Shown here: positions 47,356 to 59,000 of the stretch, one piece after another
Numbering within the stretch: the first letter of the stretch is position 1
Layout of the letters: each line of letters begins with the position of its first letter
Assembly (NCBI RefSeq): GCF_029784155.1
Contig: NC_073691.1
Span: 51,442,490-51,506,489 of the forward strand
DNA from: Uranotaenia lowii
Taxonomy: Eukaryota; Arthropoda; Insecta; Diptera; Culicidae
DNA length: 64,000 nt
Direction: 5' to 3'
Notes under the pieces: generated by a model
Seen by the model: only the letters and a program-made list of their open reading frames with translations
Databases searched by the model: none
Told to the model about the DNA's origin: nothing
Made by a program: the position numbers and the translations under genes

Positions 47356-48480
47356 TTGAGAGCCTCGATGTCGTCCATTTTCTAGGAACGACCTACCCAT
47401 CAACAATGGTAGTAGCGATAACCAAACCCCGAAAAATACGACCAGACTGAGTGTGAGATTAGCGATGAAATTGGTTCAATGGAAAAAACATACCTACACA
47501 ACAATCAACTGATCGCTAAAGGTTTCCATAACGAGAAACATACAAATTTAATAGAGAGTGAAGCCGAACCTAGGACCTACAAATGCAAACAACCAATTGA
47601 AATGTGATAAAACTGTAGAAGCAAACTTCGAGAATCTCAGTTCCCGCAAGTCAGTTTCCAAACTAAAAAAAAGAAAAATATATCAAAGAAAACCCCGTTC
47701 ATAGCAGAACTAATTTTAAGCCAGCTTAGCGAAGTTTCAGGCCCCGAAAAGTCGATTCATCTTCACTTTGGTGAAAAAGATTTAACAGAAACAAGTTACA
47801 ACTGACACATAAAAAAAAGTATAGAGCTTTTTGAAGATGAAACAAACAAACACATACCAAGGAGAAAACACAAACGAGCCTTTTGTACATAAAGACTTAT
47901 TTATTAATCTTTTTTTTATACAAAGTAAAAACCAATGCGTGATGAAACTGAAAGAAAGAGAGCAAATGCGAATGCGAGCGAGAAAGAGTCCTCTATTTTA
48001 TAGCGAATTTGTACCGACCGTCGAGAATTTAGTATTCGATTAGAAGTTTTTTTTTTCCTTTCCTATTGTTTTTGATTTGTGCAAACATACTCGTCAAAGT
48101 ATATATACATAAAATTATATAAAAGTTAGGGTAAGTTTATAGGAAATAGAAATAAAAGCAGCGGCAATGATTGAACTAAAGAATAGCGTCGATAAAAAAA
48201 CGAAAAAAAAAACAAGAGAGAAAATTTGTTGACAAAGAATCGTTTTACTTTAGAAAAAAAACTATTATTCTATAGAAACCTGGAAATCTCTGTAAAGAAT
48301 GTCATCCCATCCTGTTAATTTTACGAACGATACTTTAAAATGAATCGCGTGCGTTTCAGAGCAGCAAAAAAAAGTGAAAGAGAAAAAAAATCATACTTTG
48401 TTAGTTACGCGACACTAGAACACTAATAATCGTGTAAATTCATTTGAATTTGAAAATAAAGATCTGCAATTGTACACAGA
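47356..48480 (+). other. Probable 3' untranslated region of Toll A
   Basis: AT-rich DNA without frames follows the stop codon. AATAAA signals occur at about 48150 and at 48455-48460. The latter is followed by a GT-containing stretch, so an end near 48475 is plausible. The exact end is not visible from sequence. Confidence 0.4.
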
Positions 48481-48722
48481 AATCTGGTCTCAATTAAGAA
48501 ATATCCGAACCTGTATCCGAAACCGAGTACGAATGCACCAAAGTAAGAAATAAAAATAAAAATAATTTTTATCAGTTTTCAAATATTTATTGACAATATT
48601 TCAAAGGGTAATGGAAGCTTTGTTTTATTTTTATCAAATTATGTATGCTGTAATGAGATTTGTGCCAATTTATAAAATTTTTCAAGGAAACTTTCTGCTG
48701 AACAACTTTGTCCAAGACTGCT

Positions 48723-48967
48723 ACTTCTTATCTTATTAGGCAAAAAAGTTATTAGCTGCTGAAAAGGGGCATGTCTTTTAGCATTGAAAATCAATCAATC
48801 CAACTGACATCACTGCTTGTGCCCAGCGAGGTATTGCATTACTACTTTCCAAGGAATACTTCGATAGCCACAAGCAGTGATGTCAGTTGAAAGGATTGGT
48901 TTTCAATGCCAAAAGACATACCCCTTTTCAGCAGCTAATAACTTTTTAGTCTGATAAGGTACGAAGT
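48723..48967. mobile_element. ~245-bp foldback MITE
   Basis: Left arm words AAAAGTTATTAGCTGCTGAA, AAAGGGGCATGTCTTTTAGC and CAACTGACATCACTGCTTGTG are repeated as complements on the right, with few changes. A central part of about 45 bases is itself weakly palindromic. No target duplication could be fixed. No coding capacity. Confidence 0.65.
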
Positions 48968-48993
48968 TTTTCAAGTGGACTCTGTTTATATAT

Positions 48994-49400
48994 GTAGACT
49001 TTGCAAAAGCGTTTGACTGTGTACTTGCTGGATTAGCTAGGTTTCCCTGATAGGGGACATGAATGGATTGAGTCATACCTCACGGACCGGCATGCCTTCG
49101 CGAAAATAAACTCGCGCTCAAGAACGTTTGCCATTCCATCTGAAGCTCCTGAAGGGAGTCACCTTGGACCACTTCTTTTCATAATCTTTGTAAACGACCT
49201 GTGCGCAACTCTTTGATCCGACTTTCATCTGAAGATTTTTAGAAAGATTCACAGCACTATGTAGACTGTCTCGCCCTGCAAGCTGATATCGCTACATTAG
49301 AGAACGGGTGCTAGATGAACGGAATCCAGGCAAATGGAAAAAAAGTGCAAAGACATGAATTTTACCCGATCAAGAGAAATTTAATAAAACGTGGCAAAGG
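48994..49400 (+). pseudogene. Broken reverse-transcriptase fragment, jockey-like LINE
   Basis: In shifting frames the DNA encodes VDFAKAFDCV (49000 region) and then, near 49140-49220, SEAPEGSHLGPLLFIIFVND. These are recognisable reverse-transcriptase blocks of non-LTR retrotransposons, the latter where an intact element has a GVPQGS-type motif. It continues with KIFRKIHS and LALQADI-like pieces. Frameshifts and stops interrupt it, and the YADD active-site block is not intact. It is a dead, truncated insertion next to the R1-like relic. Confidence 0.7.
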
Positions 49401-49403
49401 GAT

Positions 49404-51330
49404 TTGCAACACTCGAGTTTCTTCGCCGAAACACAAGGGATTTTGACGACACCAAGCGTGAAGACACTCGGCAACCCGAGTCTCTGGTGGACGACGGAAA
49501 TCGCGGACATGCTTACTAGCTGCCTTCGGGCTAGGCGAGGACCCAGTCAGAGAGGGAGGAGCGAAGAATGCCCAAGGCAAGTGCGAAGTCTGCCCTCTGC
49601 AGGTCAATTAAGGCGAGCAAAAAGGCACGTTTCAGGCAACTCTGTGAGAACGCCAACGACAACCCCTGGTATGACGCTTACAGGATTCTCATGATCGAGA
49701 CGCGGAACGGGGTGTGCCGCAAAAAACAAACTGGGCGAAATCTGCAACGAGCTGTTCCCATAGCACGAGAAAGTCACATGGCCGAGGGTCACATATGACT
49801 GGGATACGCGTGAGCATGAGCAGATTTCACTGGAGTAACTGCGGGACATTTCTAAATCCCTCCAGTTGAACAAAGCTCCGGGTCCGGATAACATCCCTAA
49901 GCAGTGAAGGCCGCGCTCATGGAACACCCTGAAATGTTCCGGTCATCACTACAATAGTATGTAAATAGAGGGTCTTCCCAGATGTGTGGAAGCGGCAGCG
50001 ATTGTTGCTCCTGCCAAAACCGGAAAAGCCATCAGGTGATCCATCAGCATGTCGCCCGATATGTCTCCTGGATACTGCCAGCATGGTGCTAGAGAAGGTG
50101 GTCCAGAGCAGGATACAGCTCTACATCGAAGGTGCGAACGGCCTATCCCTTCGTTACTTCCGCAGACGCCAACTACAGTATATGAGCGAAGGATTGAGAA
50201 CAGTGAGCGTGAGTGAAACTTGTGGAATTCGCTGACGACGTAGTTATCCAGACATCGGACCATCAAACGAGGAGGTCCAGCTACTCGTTATAGTAGCCTT
50301 GTAGAGTACCCGGGGGTTATAATCGACGATCGGCTGAGTTTTACGTCGACTACGCCTGTAAAAGAGCGGAAATGGCGACGGAAGCCCTCTCGTGGGTCAT
50401 GCCCATCTCGGTCTCTTCTGCCACGAGCACAGGCACATGCTCAATGTGCGGAACCATACCAGAGAGGCCTCGATGTCAAACTGGCAGCACCAGTGTAGGA
50501 CAGCTTGGAACGCGCCCGATGGTCCCATCGCTTGATCCCTAATGTCGGATTTCGGATGGATCGGAAACATGGAGAGGTGGATTTCTGCATGACACAGTTC
50601 TTGACTGGTCACGGATGCTTCATGCAGTGCTACTATCGGTTTGGAAATGAAGCCTCATCATACTACCTAACCTACGGTGACACAGTAGAGACAACAGAGC
50701 ACGTAGTGGTCAATTGTCCGAGGTTTGAAGGGGTACGCATTAACATGCTTGCCGCCTGTGAACCCGACACGAGGTAAAGATGCCAATACTTGGCGCGTGG
50801 TCAGCGATGGGTTCACCCGGATCATGACTGCCCGCAGAGCACTTGGAACCAGCACAAGTCCGCGACCGGGGTAGGGTGATCCCTTCGCCGGGGAGCATCT
50901 GAGTAGAGTGCGCTCGAAACTAGCAATAATGCATACGAAGATAAGACTTTGCCTTCTGCGTATGCCGAGCTGCTTGGTAAGTCGCGTGCGTGTGAAGGAT
51001 ATCTTTACCGTTCTGTCGCGGAGTATCCGAGTAGAACGCGCCCTCTGTGACGGAGGCTTGACTTGACTTGACCTTCTCCGCAGTCGAACTCGTAGGGGGA
51101 AGATTATTCACGCCGCGGTTTACTCTTAGGTAGAGTGGTCTCACTTCGCTGTCGGGTGAGTCACTCGAGTCGGTGAAGGATGACGTCTTCGTCGGGAATC
51201 ATCCGAGAAGTTTCGTTAAGCCCCGGACGTGTGCTGTGACAGGCGCGTGTCCAGGAAAAGCTGCCCTCGATTGGCACACGTACGAGCAAAGAGGAAAGGG
51301 CCTTGAGCCAAACCAAGCGGAGCCAAGACT
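49404..51330 (+). pseudogene. Degenerate R1-clade non-LTR retrotransposon
   Basis: Pieces of one R1-type ORF2 are found in order but in different frames. The linker before the reverse transcriptase (SKKARFRQLCENANDNPWYD and YRILM) lies at 49568-49700. KAPGPDNIP is near 49873. LLPKPEKPSGDPSACRPICL with LLDTASMVLEKV is at about 50006-50110. GVIIDDRLSF is near 50310. The C-terminal region RLIPNVGFRMDRKHGEVDF with FLTGHGCF and EHVVVNCPRFEG is at 50505-50777. The catalytic reverse-transcriptase core is largely deleted. A GC-rich presumed 3' untranslated part continues to a T run at 51331-51345. R1 elements classically target 28S rDNA; this copy is outside rDNA and inactive. Confidence 0.75.
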
Positions 51331-51697
51331 TTTTTTTTTTTTTTATTCTTAACTTAGCGTTTATTAAGGCATTTAACTTATGATAAAAGTATTACAAGAC
51401 TTCAAGTCGTTAGAGGAGAGGTCATTGGTCTGTAGCAGTAGTCTCGAACAGAGGCGGAGCGCACGATAGTCGTGGTTACCAAGCGAGTCTCGAGTTACGA
51501 GTGAAGGTCGGACCTCAAATCTTCAGAGGAGAGGTCCTTAGTCTTAAATCGTAACAAGGGGAAGGGTATATAGGCTGAAATAGTACGTATAAACGAGTAT
51601 TGCCAAGTATGGTCTTCCATTATCGGGTATAGCCTTCGTTGCAGGTCCGAATGGGAATTGTGACCAGAGGCCCCAGGTGGACTTTATGGCGTAGGGG
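51331..51697. other. Non-coding DNA, possible retroelement 3' remnant
   Basis: After a T run, two similar words about 120 bases apart (GTTAGAGGAGAGGTCATTGG and TTCAGAGGAGAGGTCCTTAG) suggest a small internal duplication. No gene or element end can be fixed. Confidence 0.3.
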
Positions 51698-51699
51698 TA

Positions 51700-52429
51700 C
51701 ACGCTCTTTTTTTAAAACTCAAAATTAAGTAGTTTTGGTTCAAAACAGCACTTCAGTGGCATCCCTCAACTTTGAGTTTGTCTGGGCAATAGCAAAACTA
51801 AGTTATGATAGGCATACTCAATACTAAGTTCGGCTGTCGAACTCGAATTTGCCCTTTTTTCCGAGGGTAGCTGATTTTCAGGGAATTAAAGGATGATTAA
51901 AATTTGTTGTTGTACCCGGATGTTGCTGTTCCGGTACATTGCATTGCAATTACAGAGCGGTGGAAAGTTTTGACACTCCCGGTCAAAGAAAACTTCCGGA
52001 TGTTACTTCCTACGGAAAGTAAACAACATCCGAAAGTTTCCGGACATTCCAAGCCGTTCACCGTATGGTAAAAATGACGGACAGAATTTTACGCTGACAC
52101 GGTGAACATGCATTCCTTCATAGTCTTCCGGTAATTGTTCCGGAACGACAAAATTTTGCGACGTGTTCGTTGGTTGATGTTTCGGTTCGAACTGAACTCG
52201 CTAAGTGTTTTCAGTCCAACAAAGAGAGTTCAATTTTTAGTTCATATGGTTGAACTCAGCTTTGCTCCCCCGCCGAAGGAAAAAAAGGGATCAATTTTGA
52301 GTTCGCAGTTCGAACTCCGTTTTGAACCATCGCAAGGAGAAAAAAGGGTACTTAACTTTAAGTTCATAGAATCGAACTATGTTTTGAACCTCGGTCGTAC
52401 TTAATTTTGAGTTAAAATAAAAGAGCGTG
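51700..52429. mobile_element. TA-type MITE with ~33-bp inverted ends
   Basis: The left end CACGCTCTTTTTTTAAAACT continues with CAAAATTAAGTA. The right end is its complement, with small differences. TA flanks both sides (51698-51699 and 52430-52431), as in Tc1/mariner-type insertions. The 730-base interior repeats words such as GTTCGAACT and TTTTGAGTTC. No transposase is present; an 89-codon plus-strand frame inside is repeat-derived. Confidence 0.65.
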
Positions 52430-52431
52430 TA

Positions 52432-54243
52432 CATAGTATCTAGAGTCGATCAATTGCACCCATGGACCCAGGGTAGCATACTGGGAAGACTCGGTGGCTC
52501 GCCGTGCCTTGGAATGCAATCCGTAAAAAGGATTTACCACCTGAGTGACCAACTAATTCAAAAAAGTGTGAATATCTCAGTTATTTTTGGAACAATGTTA
52601 ACAAAAAGTATTTCAAAATAAGGCTAAGAGTCAGTCTTAACATATTTCAAAATTTAGGACAAAAATTGGTTGAACTATGTAAAAGCTACAACCGAAAAGT
52701 ACAGAAATTTATGTTCCTCAACCCCTGTGGCTAAGCAATTTAACAAATAAATATGTTTCCATAATTATACATTTTTCGTAGAATAAAAGTTGTATGTAAT
52801 CATAGAACAAAGCTTCTATGTATTTTGCTGCGAAAGAGGGTTCGAAATTTATACTGAAAACAAACCACTGCACTGTGGTCCAAAAGGGCTAAAAGTGGAA
52901 CTTTTTTCATAGCGCCTCTGTCTTTTATCATATCTCTTAAGTGCCTTCAGAACATTTGCTTCTTCAAACATGCTCTATAACTTGAAAGCATCAAAAGTTA
53001 GTCAAAGTTCACTATAAAAAAATTGAAAATTCTAACTTTTTTATTTCAATAGATAGAGCTTTACTTTACAGTACAAAGTTGTAGAATACGTAAAAATATG
53101 AAACTTTGTTGAACACACCAAAACTCTATCTCTTTTCAGAGCAGAGTTATAAAGGTTTTAGTATGAAAGTTATTTAAAAGTTAGTTAAACTTAACTATAG
53201 TTATATAAAGATTTACACGAATAAAATGTTCTAAACATTTGTTGGGACATTCAAATCACACGTTTTGCACAAGATTTCAACATTCTACGACCTTTCCTAG
53301 CCAACTTATTGCAATTTTAAGTTTTATTTTTACTCAACTTCACGAGCGTTTATTGCAAAAACATGCAAGTGAACTTTTAAAACTAATTCTTAACTTAAAA
53401 AAAACTTTTAAAACTTAACACTTAAAACATATGAAAAAAGTAGCAGTCCTTCAGGTTGTTTGTTCTCTTTGCTTATTGTCAAATTATGTTTCACAGCATA
53501 GTTGAAGAAAAAAACAGATGGTTGTAGAACGAATTGTTCATCAAACAAGTGAAGCTAGAAGCTGAGGAGAGTTGAAGAAATTTGGTAAACAAATAAATTA
53601 ACTTAATTAACCTAACTTTATTGAAAGAATAAAAACGGAAAAGGTTTCAGCATGAATCAATCGTTAACTTAAAAAAAACTTATTTCGTTGAAAGGCGGTC
53701 CAAAATAGGTCCCGGCGTGGCCCAAAATAGAAACATGGTGGTCCAAAATACCGACCAGAGTTGTTATCGAAAAAAACTAGTTTTTAAGCTTAAATCTAGT
53801 TGAAATGCAACAAACAACGAGAAAAAAAATCCCTGATCTATGAAATGAATGTATAAAGGAGTCAAAAGTAATAATATACACTTTTTAACACAATTTTTTA
53901 TTTCAGGAATTTGCAAGCATTCCCAAAGCGGTCCTAAATTTGTGCGTTACCCTAATTGAACCTAAAGCAGTATCGTCCCCTACAAACTCTTGCTCTCGAT
54001 GCATTCTTCGATTGTCCACAAACCTAACACATTCACTTATCTTTAAGCTACTGTTTACGGAACATTTGTAAGTTATCGACGATCAGTGCACGTGTCACAT
54101 GCGTATGAATAGTACAATTGTTTCGTTGTTATATCCACAAAAATGTAAACAGAAAACTAGTTCGAACTGAAGAAAATCGCATTGCTCATGATTAGCTTCA
54201 TAATCATGATGAGAAAAAAAACATCGCCAAACGACGTTTGTTG
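52432..54243. other. AT-rich non-coding DNA
   Basis: No gene or repeat with clear ends is recognised. Decayed mobile-element DNA is likely from its AT-rich character, but this is a guess. Confidence 0.35.
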
Positions 54244-54807
54244 TTATAAATAAATAAGAACACGTCCAAAACAATCTAGATCGCAGTTCTGTTTGTAACT
54301 CACTTTCAATTTTCTCTTCCTCCGATAAATGAGAACGAATGTTGTTGAAAAATCATCCATCAACATGCGGTTGATAAACTTTCGAACAACTTGGCAAGCA
54401 ATGGAACTCGCAGATTTTCGTCCGCAAACAGTTGCCCGCAATTGTATTTGTTCGATCACTTCCAAAGGTTTATCAACGCCAAAACCTTTTCCCGGCAAAG
54501 AAATAGATGAGAAGACGGCCACGATGCGCTCGAGGATATTCCCGCTTTTGGCGGAATAAACCACCACAAGGCGCTTATCAGTTCACGCACCATTCCGTTT
54601 CGACAGTCCGTGCTAAAACGTGTCGAATCTTCGAATGGTTATTTTAAGGCCGGTGACAAACTGCCGAGAGGCCGCCGGTTCCAAAAATAAGCAAGCGTAC
54701 CCGCCGCAAGCAAGCTTCAACTTAAAATAGTCATATGTTATCAACTCGTCTCGTACTAAGTATGCAGTTGAGGCGCGTTCCCCGGTTGAACACTCGTAAA
54801 AGAACAC
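54244..54807 (-). other. Unrecognised coding-like frames on the minus strand
   Basis: Two minus-strand frames follow each other: 64 codons (54613-54807) and 107 codons (54244-54567). They have mixed, non-repetitive composition and higher G+C than the DNA around them. The second contains a GTGAGT donor-like site after RRKRKLK. I do not recognise a family. A shorter plus-strand frame (54329-54559) overlaps. They could be a broken gene, part of a mobile element, or chance. Confidence 0.2.
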
Positions 54808-54815
54808 ATTTAAGA

Positions 54816-54825
54816 GGGAATCTCC
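54816..54825 (+). promoter_or_regulatory. kappaB-like site GGGAATCTCC
   Basis: This fits the Rel/NF-kappaB consensus GGGRNNYYCC exactly and lies 48 bases upstream of a TATA box. If the promoter belongs to Toll B, the receptor gene could be induced by its own pathway. A promoter inside a solo LTR is an alternative. Confidence 0.35.
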
Positions 54826-54872
54826 CCAAGATCTGGAGAAGAAATGAGCACTGACCGAGTGCTGGAAAAGGC

Positions 54873-54879
54873 TATAAAA
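54873..54879 (+). promoter_or_regulatory. TATA box of a putative Toll B promoter
   Basis: TATAAAA lies in a GC-balanced context. Transcription would start about 25-30 bases downstream, near 54905. From there a consistent set of splice sites leads to Toll B: donor GTGAGT at 55103, acceptor TTCTATTAATCGCAG ending 55736, donor GTGAGT at 55922, then the coding exon. An AATAAA at about 55312 and flanking ACTCG words (54792-54796 and 55356-55360) leave open that this is a solo LTR. Confidence 0.35.
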
Positions 54880-55736
54880 ACAACCGGTTCCAATCGAACG
54901 TTTCGCTTTGCGTTTGCGTTAGTACGCCTCGAGTGGCGAATCAATCCGGTCGCGTGCGCCCTTTTCTTTAAGTTTTATGTAAACTATAAGTAAAGTTTTG
55001 ACACTTGTTTCTTTAATTTGACTCAATTAAGGTTCCCATAAGTTGCGGGAACCGTGTGGAATCACTTAATATTGTAAAATATTGTTCAGCTAACAGTGAA
55101 TGGTGAGTGATTTCAGAGAAATATGTAAATCATGAGATTGATTGACCTATCGTTCATCGACTAGTGTTTGAGAGTGTGGCAAAACAAAATTTCCCAACAT
55201 AAGGTCTGTTCAATGAATTGAGAAGGAAACTTACAGATACAATCAAGTGCCATTGGTAGATATTGAGCAGACGTGTACTTGTAAAAGTAAAAGACGCGTT
55301 GGAAAATCGTAAATAAATGCTGCGGTTCTGCGATTATTATAATTTTATTCTACAACTCGACGCGTGTCCAGTTTGATGCCAGTATGATGACGATATGAGT
55401 AATTCCGTTAGTTTAGTTGACACTCTTGTTGATGACGAATCAACTGGATTGCACTTGTTTTTCGTTCTTCAGACGTAAACAGTTAAGCGTAAAAACTCGT
55501 CCACACTCGGCAACTTGAACTATGATTTCGGTTGTTGGTTTATGTTTAGATTTTGAACTAGACGAAGAGATGCATGTCACAAGTATGGGAGACTTTCAGC
55601 AACCAAAGTGTAAACATAAACAAGTCTCATCAACCCAAATCACAGTTCAAATTGCCGAGTATGGACGAGGCTTAACAGTTCCCTTTTTCCTGATAAACCG
55701 AATAATTTAACGTCGATTGTTTTCTATTAATCGCAG

Positions 55737-55921
55737 GCAGACTACAGACAACCAAGTTCTACAATTGATCCCCTCAAGAGAATCCGCGTCGAAGGAAGAG
55801 TACAGATTTACTCACTAGTGATCCACAGCTGTGAGACAGTTCGTTTGCGAAAACGAAAACAAATGAGCGTACGTCGAGAAGTTCAGCTCCAAAGAGCAAT
55901 TTTCGCCGTAATCAGAAGAGA
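55737..55921 (+). other. Predicted 5' exon of Toll B
   Basis: Bounded by a good acceptor (TTCTATTAATCGCAG) and a good donor (GTGAGTATT at 55922). An ATG at 55863 opens a frame that reaches the donor (19 codons plus 2 bases). If spliced to an acceptor at 56017-56018 it stays in frame with the Toll B start. Prediction only. Confidence 0.3.
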
Positions 55922-56052
55922 GTGAGTATTGGTTTCCACTTTACCTTACTCATGGGAAACTCCTCCTTCAAGATAGTTTTTCTGACAAAAAAAAGAGTAG
56001 TTTTTAATTTGAATTTAGTCGGATTTTAAAAAATCCAGTACAACTAAATGAA

Positions 56053-59000
56053 ATGACAAGTTTACCATGGCTGTTAGCGTTGATTGCGCATACTTGGGCT
56101 GAACTCTTACCGCAAAATGTAACTTTCGCACCCGAAAGTGCCGAACCTACGACAAACGTTGAAGTGATAAGTCAACGATTTACCTGTCCAGAGACGGAAT
56201 CTTTCAGGAAAATCTACGACTGTTGGACCAAAGCTGGCATCTACGAGATCCACTCTACGGCATTTGCAATTAAAATCAACCCGAAAGAGTACGCTCAAAT
56301 AGAGTGCTTCGACAACCATGAGTTTAAAGACTTGCCTAGGTTTAATCTAAGTAACATAAGTCAAATCAAAATCAGCCGCTGTCAACTGCCCCAGAATGAA
56401 TCAATTCTACAGCACATCGCTTTCCTTGGAGTAACGAACATCACAACGTTCTGGTACTATAGTCCCGGGAAAGATTTCGCAGTTCCACTGGTTCGGCAAC
56501 ACTTCCACGGAATGAGTGACCTGCGAATACTCACTCTCACGTCTGGAATCAAACAGTTAGAGAGCGACGTATTCTCCGGCTTATCTTCTCTCAAGCTGTT
56601 GAGGCTGCGCAACAATAACATCGAAACGCTCCACAGCGAGTTCACTGACCTCTCAAATCTGGTTGTACTAGACCTTTCCATCAACCAAATTAAGGAACTC
56701 GAACCGGGTCTTTTGAAAAACCAACGGAATCTCCGGCATATTAACCTTTTCCGGAACCAGCTCAACAACATCACCAAAGAATCTTTCCGGGGAGCGGAAG
56801 CTCTCGAGGAGCTGGACCTCTCATACAACGCCCTAGAATTCCTAGAACCGGACGTCTTCTCACTACTACCAAACCTCACCGAACTGAATATCACGTTAAA
56901 TAAATTTTCCGATCTGCCCAAAAATCTGCTGTCCAAAAATCGCAAACTCGAAGACTTTCGTCTCAGTCGCAATCAAGGCCCACTAACGGAGTTACCAGAT
57001 TACTTACTTGCTAATCTACCGCAACTGCACACCATAATCCTCAGTCGGTGCAACTTTATCAGCCTCCCGGAGACACTGCTCCAGGGGTCATTTGGCATCA
57101 AACTGCTAGACGTCAGCTACAATCGTCTCACCACTCTACCCGAGCATTTGCTGCGCGATCAGCAACAGCTTACAGAGCTAGATGTGTCGTTCAACGAGCT
57201 GGACCAGCTTCCCGAACAACTACTGGAAAACACTATTAAACTGATTAAGCTTCAACTGTCTCACAATCGACTCAACAATCTTACCGAGTAAGTATGATCT
57301 TTCCAATTTAATTTTAAGTTCAATGACCTTGAGCCTTGTATTTCTCCAACCCAGTCAGGTGTTTCAAACACTGGAAAACCTACAGGAGCTGTACCTAAAC
57401 GACAACAATCTACACTACATCGATCGAAGAGCATTCGATCGAACCAATGCCCTGATCCATTTGTACCTGCAGAACAACTTCCTCTCCTTCCACAAGTTCA
57501 GCTTTGTCCAGCAGGAGCAGGACATCGGCGACAGCGACGGAACTCCATTCCAAAGTCTCAACAACCTAAAGGTGTTGAATCTACGCAACAACAGCATCGC
57601 CGCCATTTTGCGAGACTGGGCCGTTAATGCGCTTAACCTTGAAGAGCTTGATCTCAGCTACAACAACATCTCCACAATCACATTTTCTAGTTTGCTGTTC
57701 GCATCCTCAAAGATTCGGATCAACTTATCCCATAACCTAATTTCCCGAATCGATTTGCGGGACATGGAAGACATCGTTGAAAACCAGCCACCGAAATTCG
57801 TCAGCCACGCCGATTTGTTGCTGAACGATAACCCATTGAACTGTGACTGTGTGCTGCTACAGTTGGTACAATATTTGCATCGGCTGATGAAGCAGCGTGT
57901 TTACAAAACCATAACATTCAACGCTGATAACTTACGCTGTGCCGAACCGAAGCAATTTGAAAACAGACTAGTTAGCAGCTTACACTTGGAGGATCTCCTC
58001 TGCGATCAACCGGAAGGGTGTCCAGACAAATGTCGCTGCACCAGGCGCCCATTCGATAAGGCTCTTATCATCGATTGCACCAAACAAGGCCTAAACGAAA
58101 TCCCTCCACTACCGCTACCCAGCGATTTATCTTTGGAGTACATCGAACTGCACATGGAATACAACAACATAACGGAGCTGCCGACCCAGGAACTGACCGG
58201 ATATTCCAGCGTCGAAAAACTGTTCCTGCAGAACAACTCACTGGCTCAGCTAGCCGCAGAAAACTTACCGATCAAACTACGAATTCTGGATGTCTCCAAC
58301 AATAGGCTGGTGGCCTTGAACCAATCGGTCATCGAAACACTCAATAACAGCAAATTTTTGGAAAACACTCGAATGGCTGGAAATCGCTGGCAGTGCGAAT
58401 GCACCAATTCCAAGTTTGTAAACTTCATCCAGCGGAATCAACAGCGTATTGGAGATATTATCTACTTGACGTGCGAGGGAGGTGAAGCTTTGACGGGGAT
58501 CACCATTAGTGACCTGTGTAACCGAGATTTCGCCGCAATTCTTGGGTGGACTATTTCGTTGGCGGTATTTTTTGTGCTCGTTGCCATATTTACCATTTTG
58601 TACTACCGCTACAACATGGAGATCAAGGTTTGGTTGTTCAAGAACGGTCTGTTCCTATGGCTGGTCACCGAGGAAGAACTGGACAAGGATAAACTGTACG
58701 ACGCATTCATCTCCTACTCGCATAAGGATGAAGATTTCATCACCGAACAGCTGGTGCCCACGCTGGAGAAAGAGCCGATGAACTTCAAGACCTGTCTACA
58801 CATCCGTGATTGGACCGCTGGGGAGATGATCAGTACACAGGTTAGTTCAAGAGAAATCCGCTTATCTCAATACACTAACTTATCTTTTTTTTTTCAGATC
58901 ATCAAATCCGTCGAAGAATCCCGGCGAACAATCGTGGTACTGTCCAGCAATTTCCTGGAGTCCGAATGGGGCAAAATGGAGTTCCGAACGGCCCATATCA

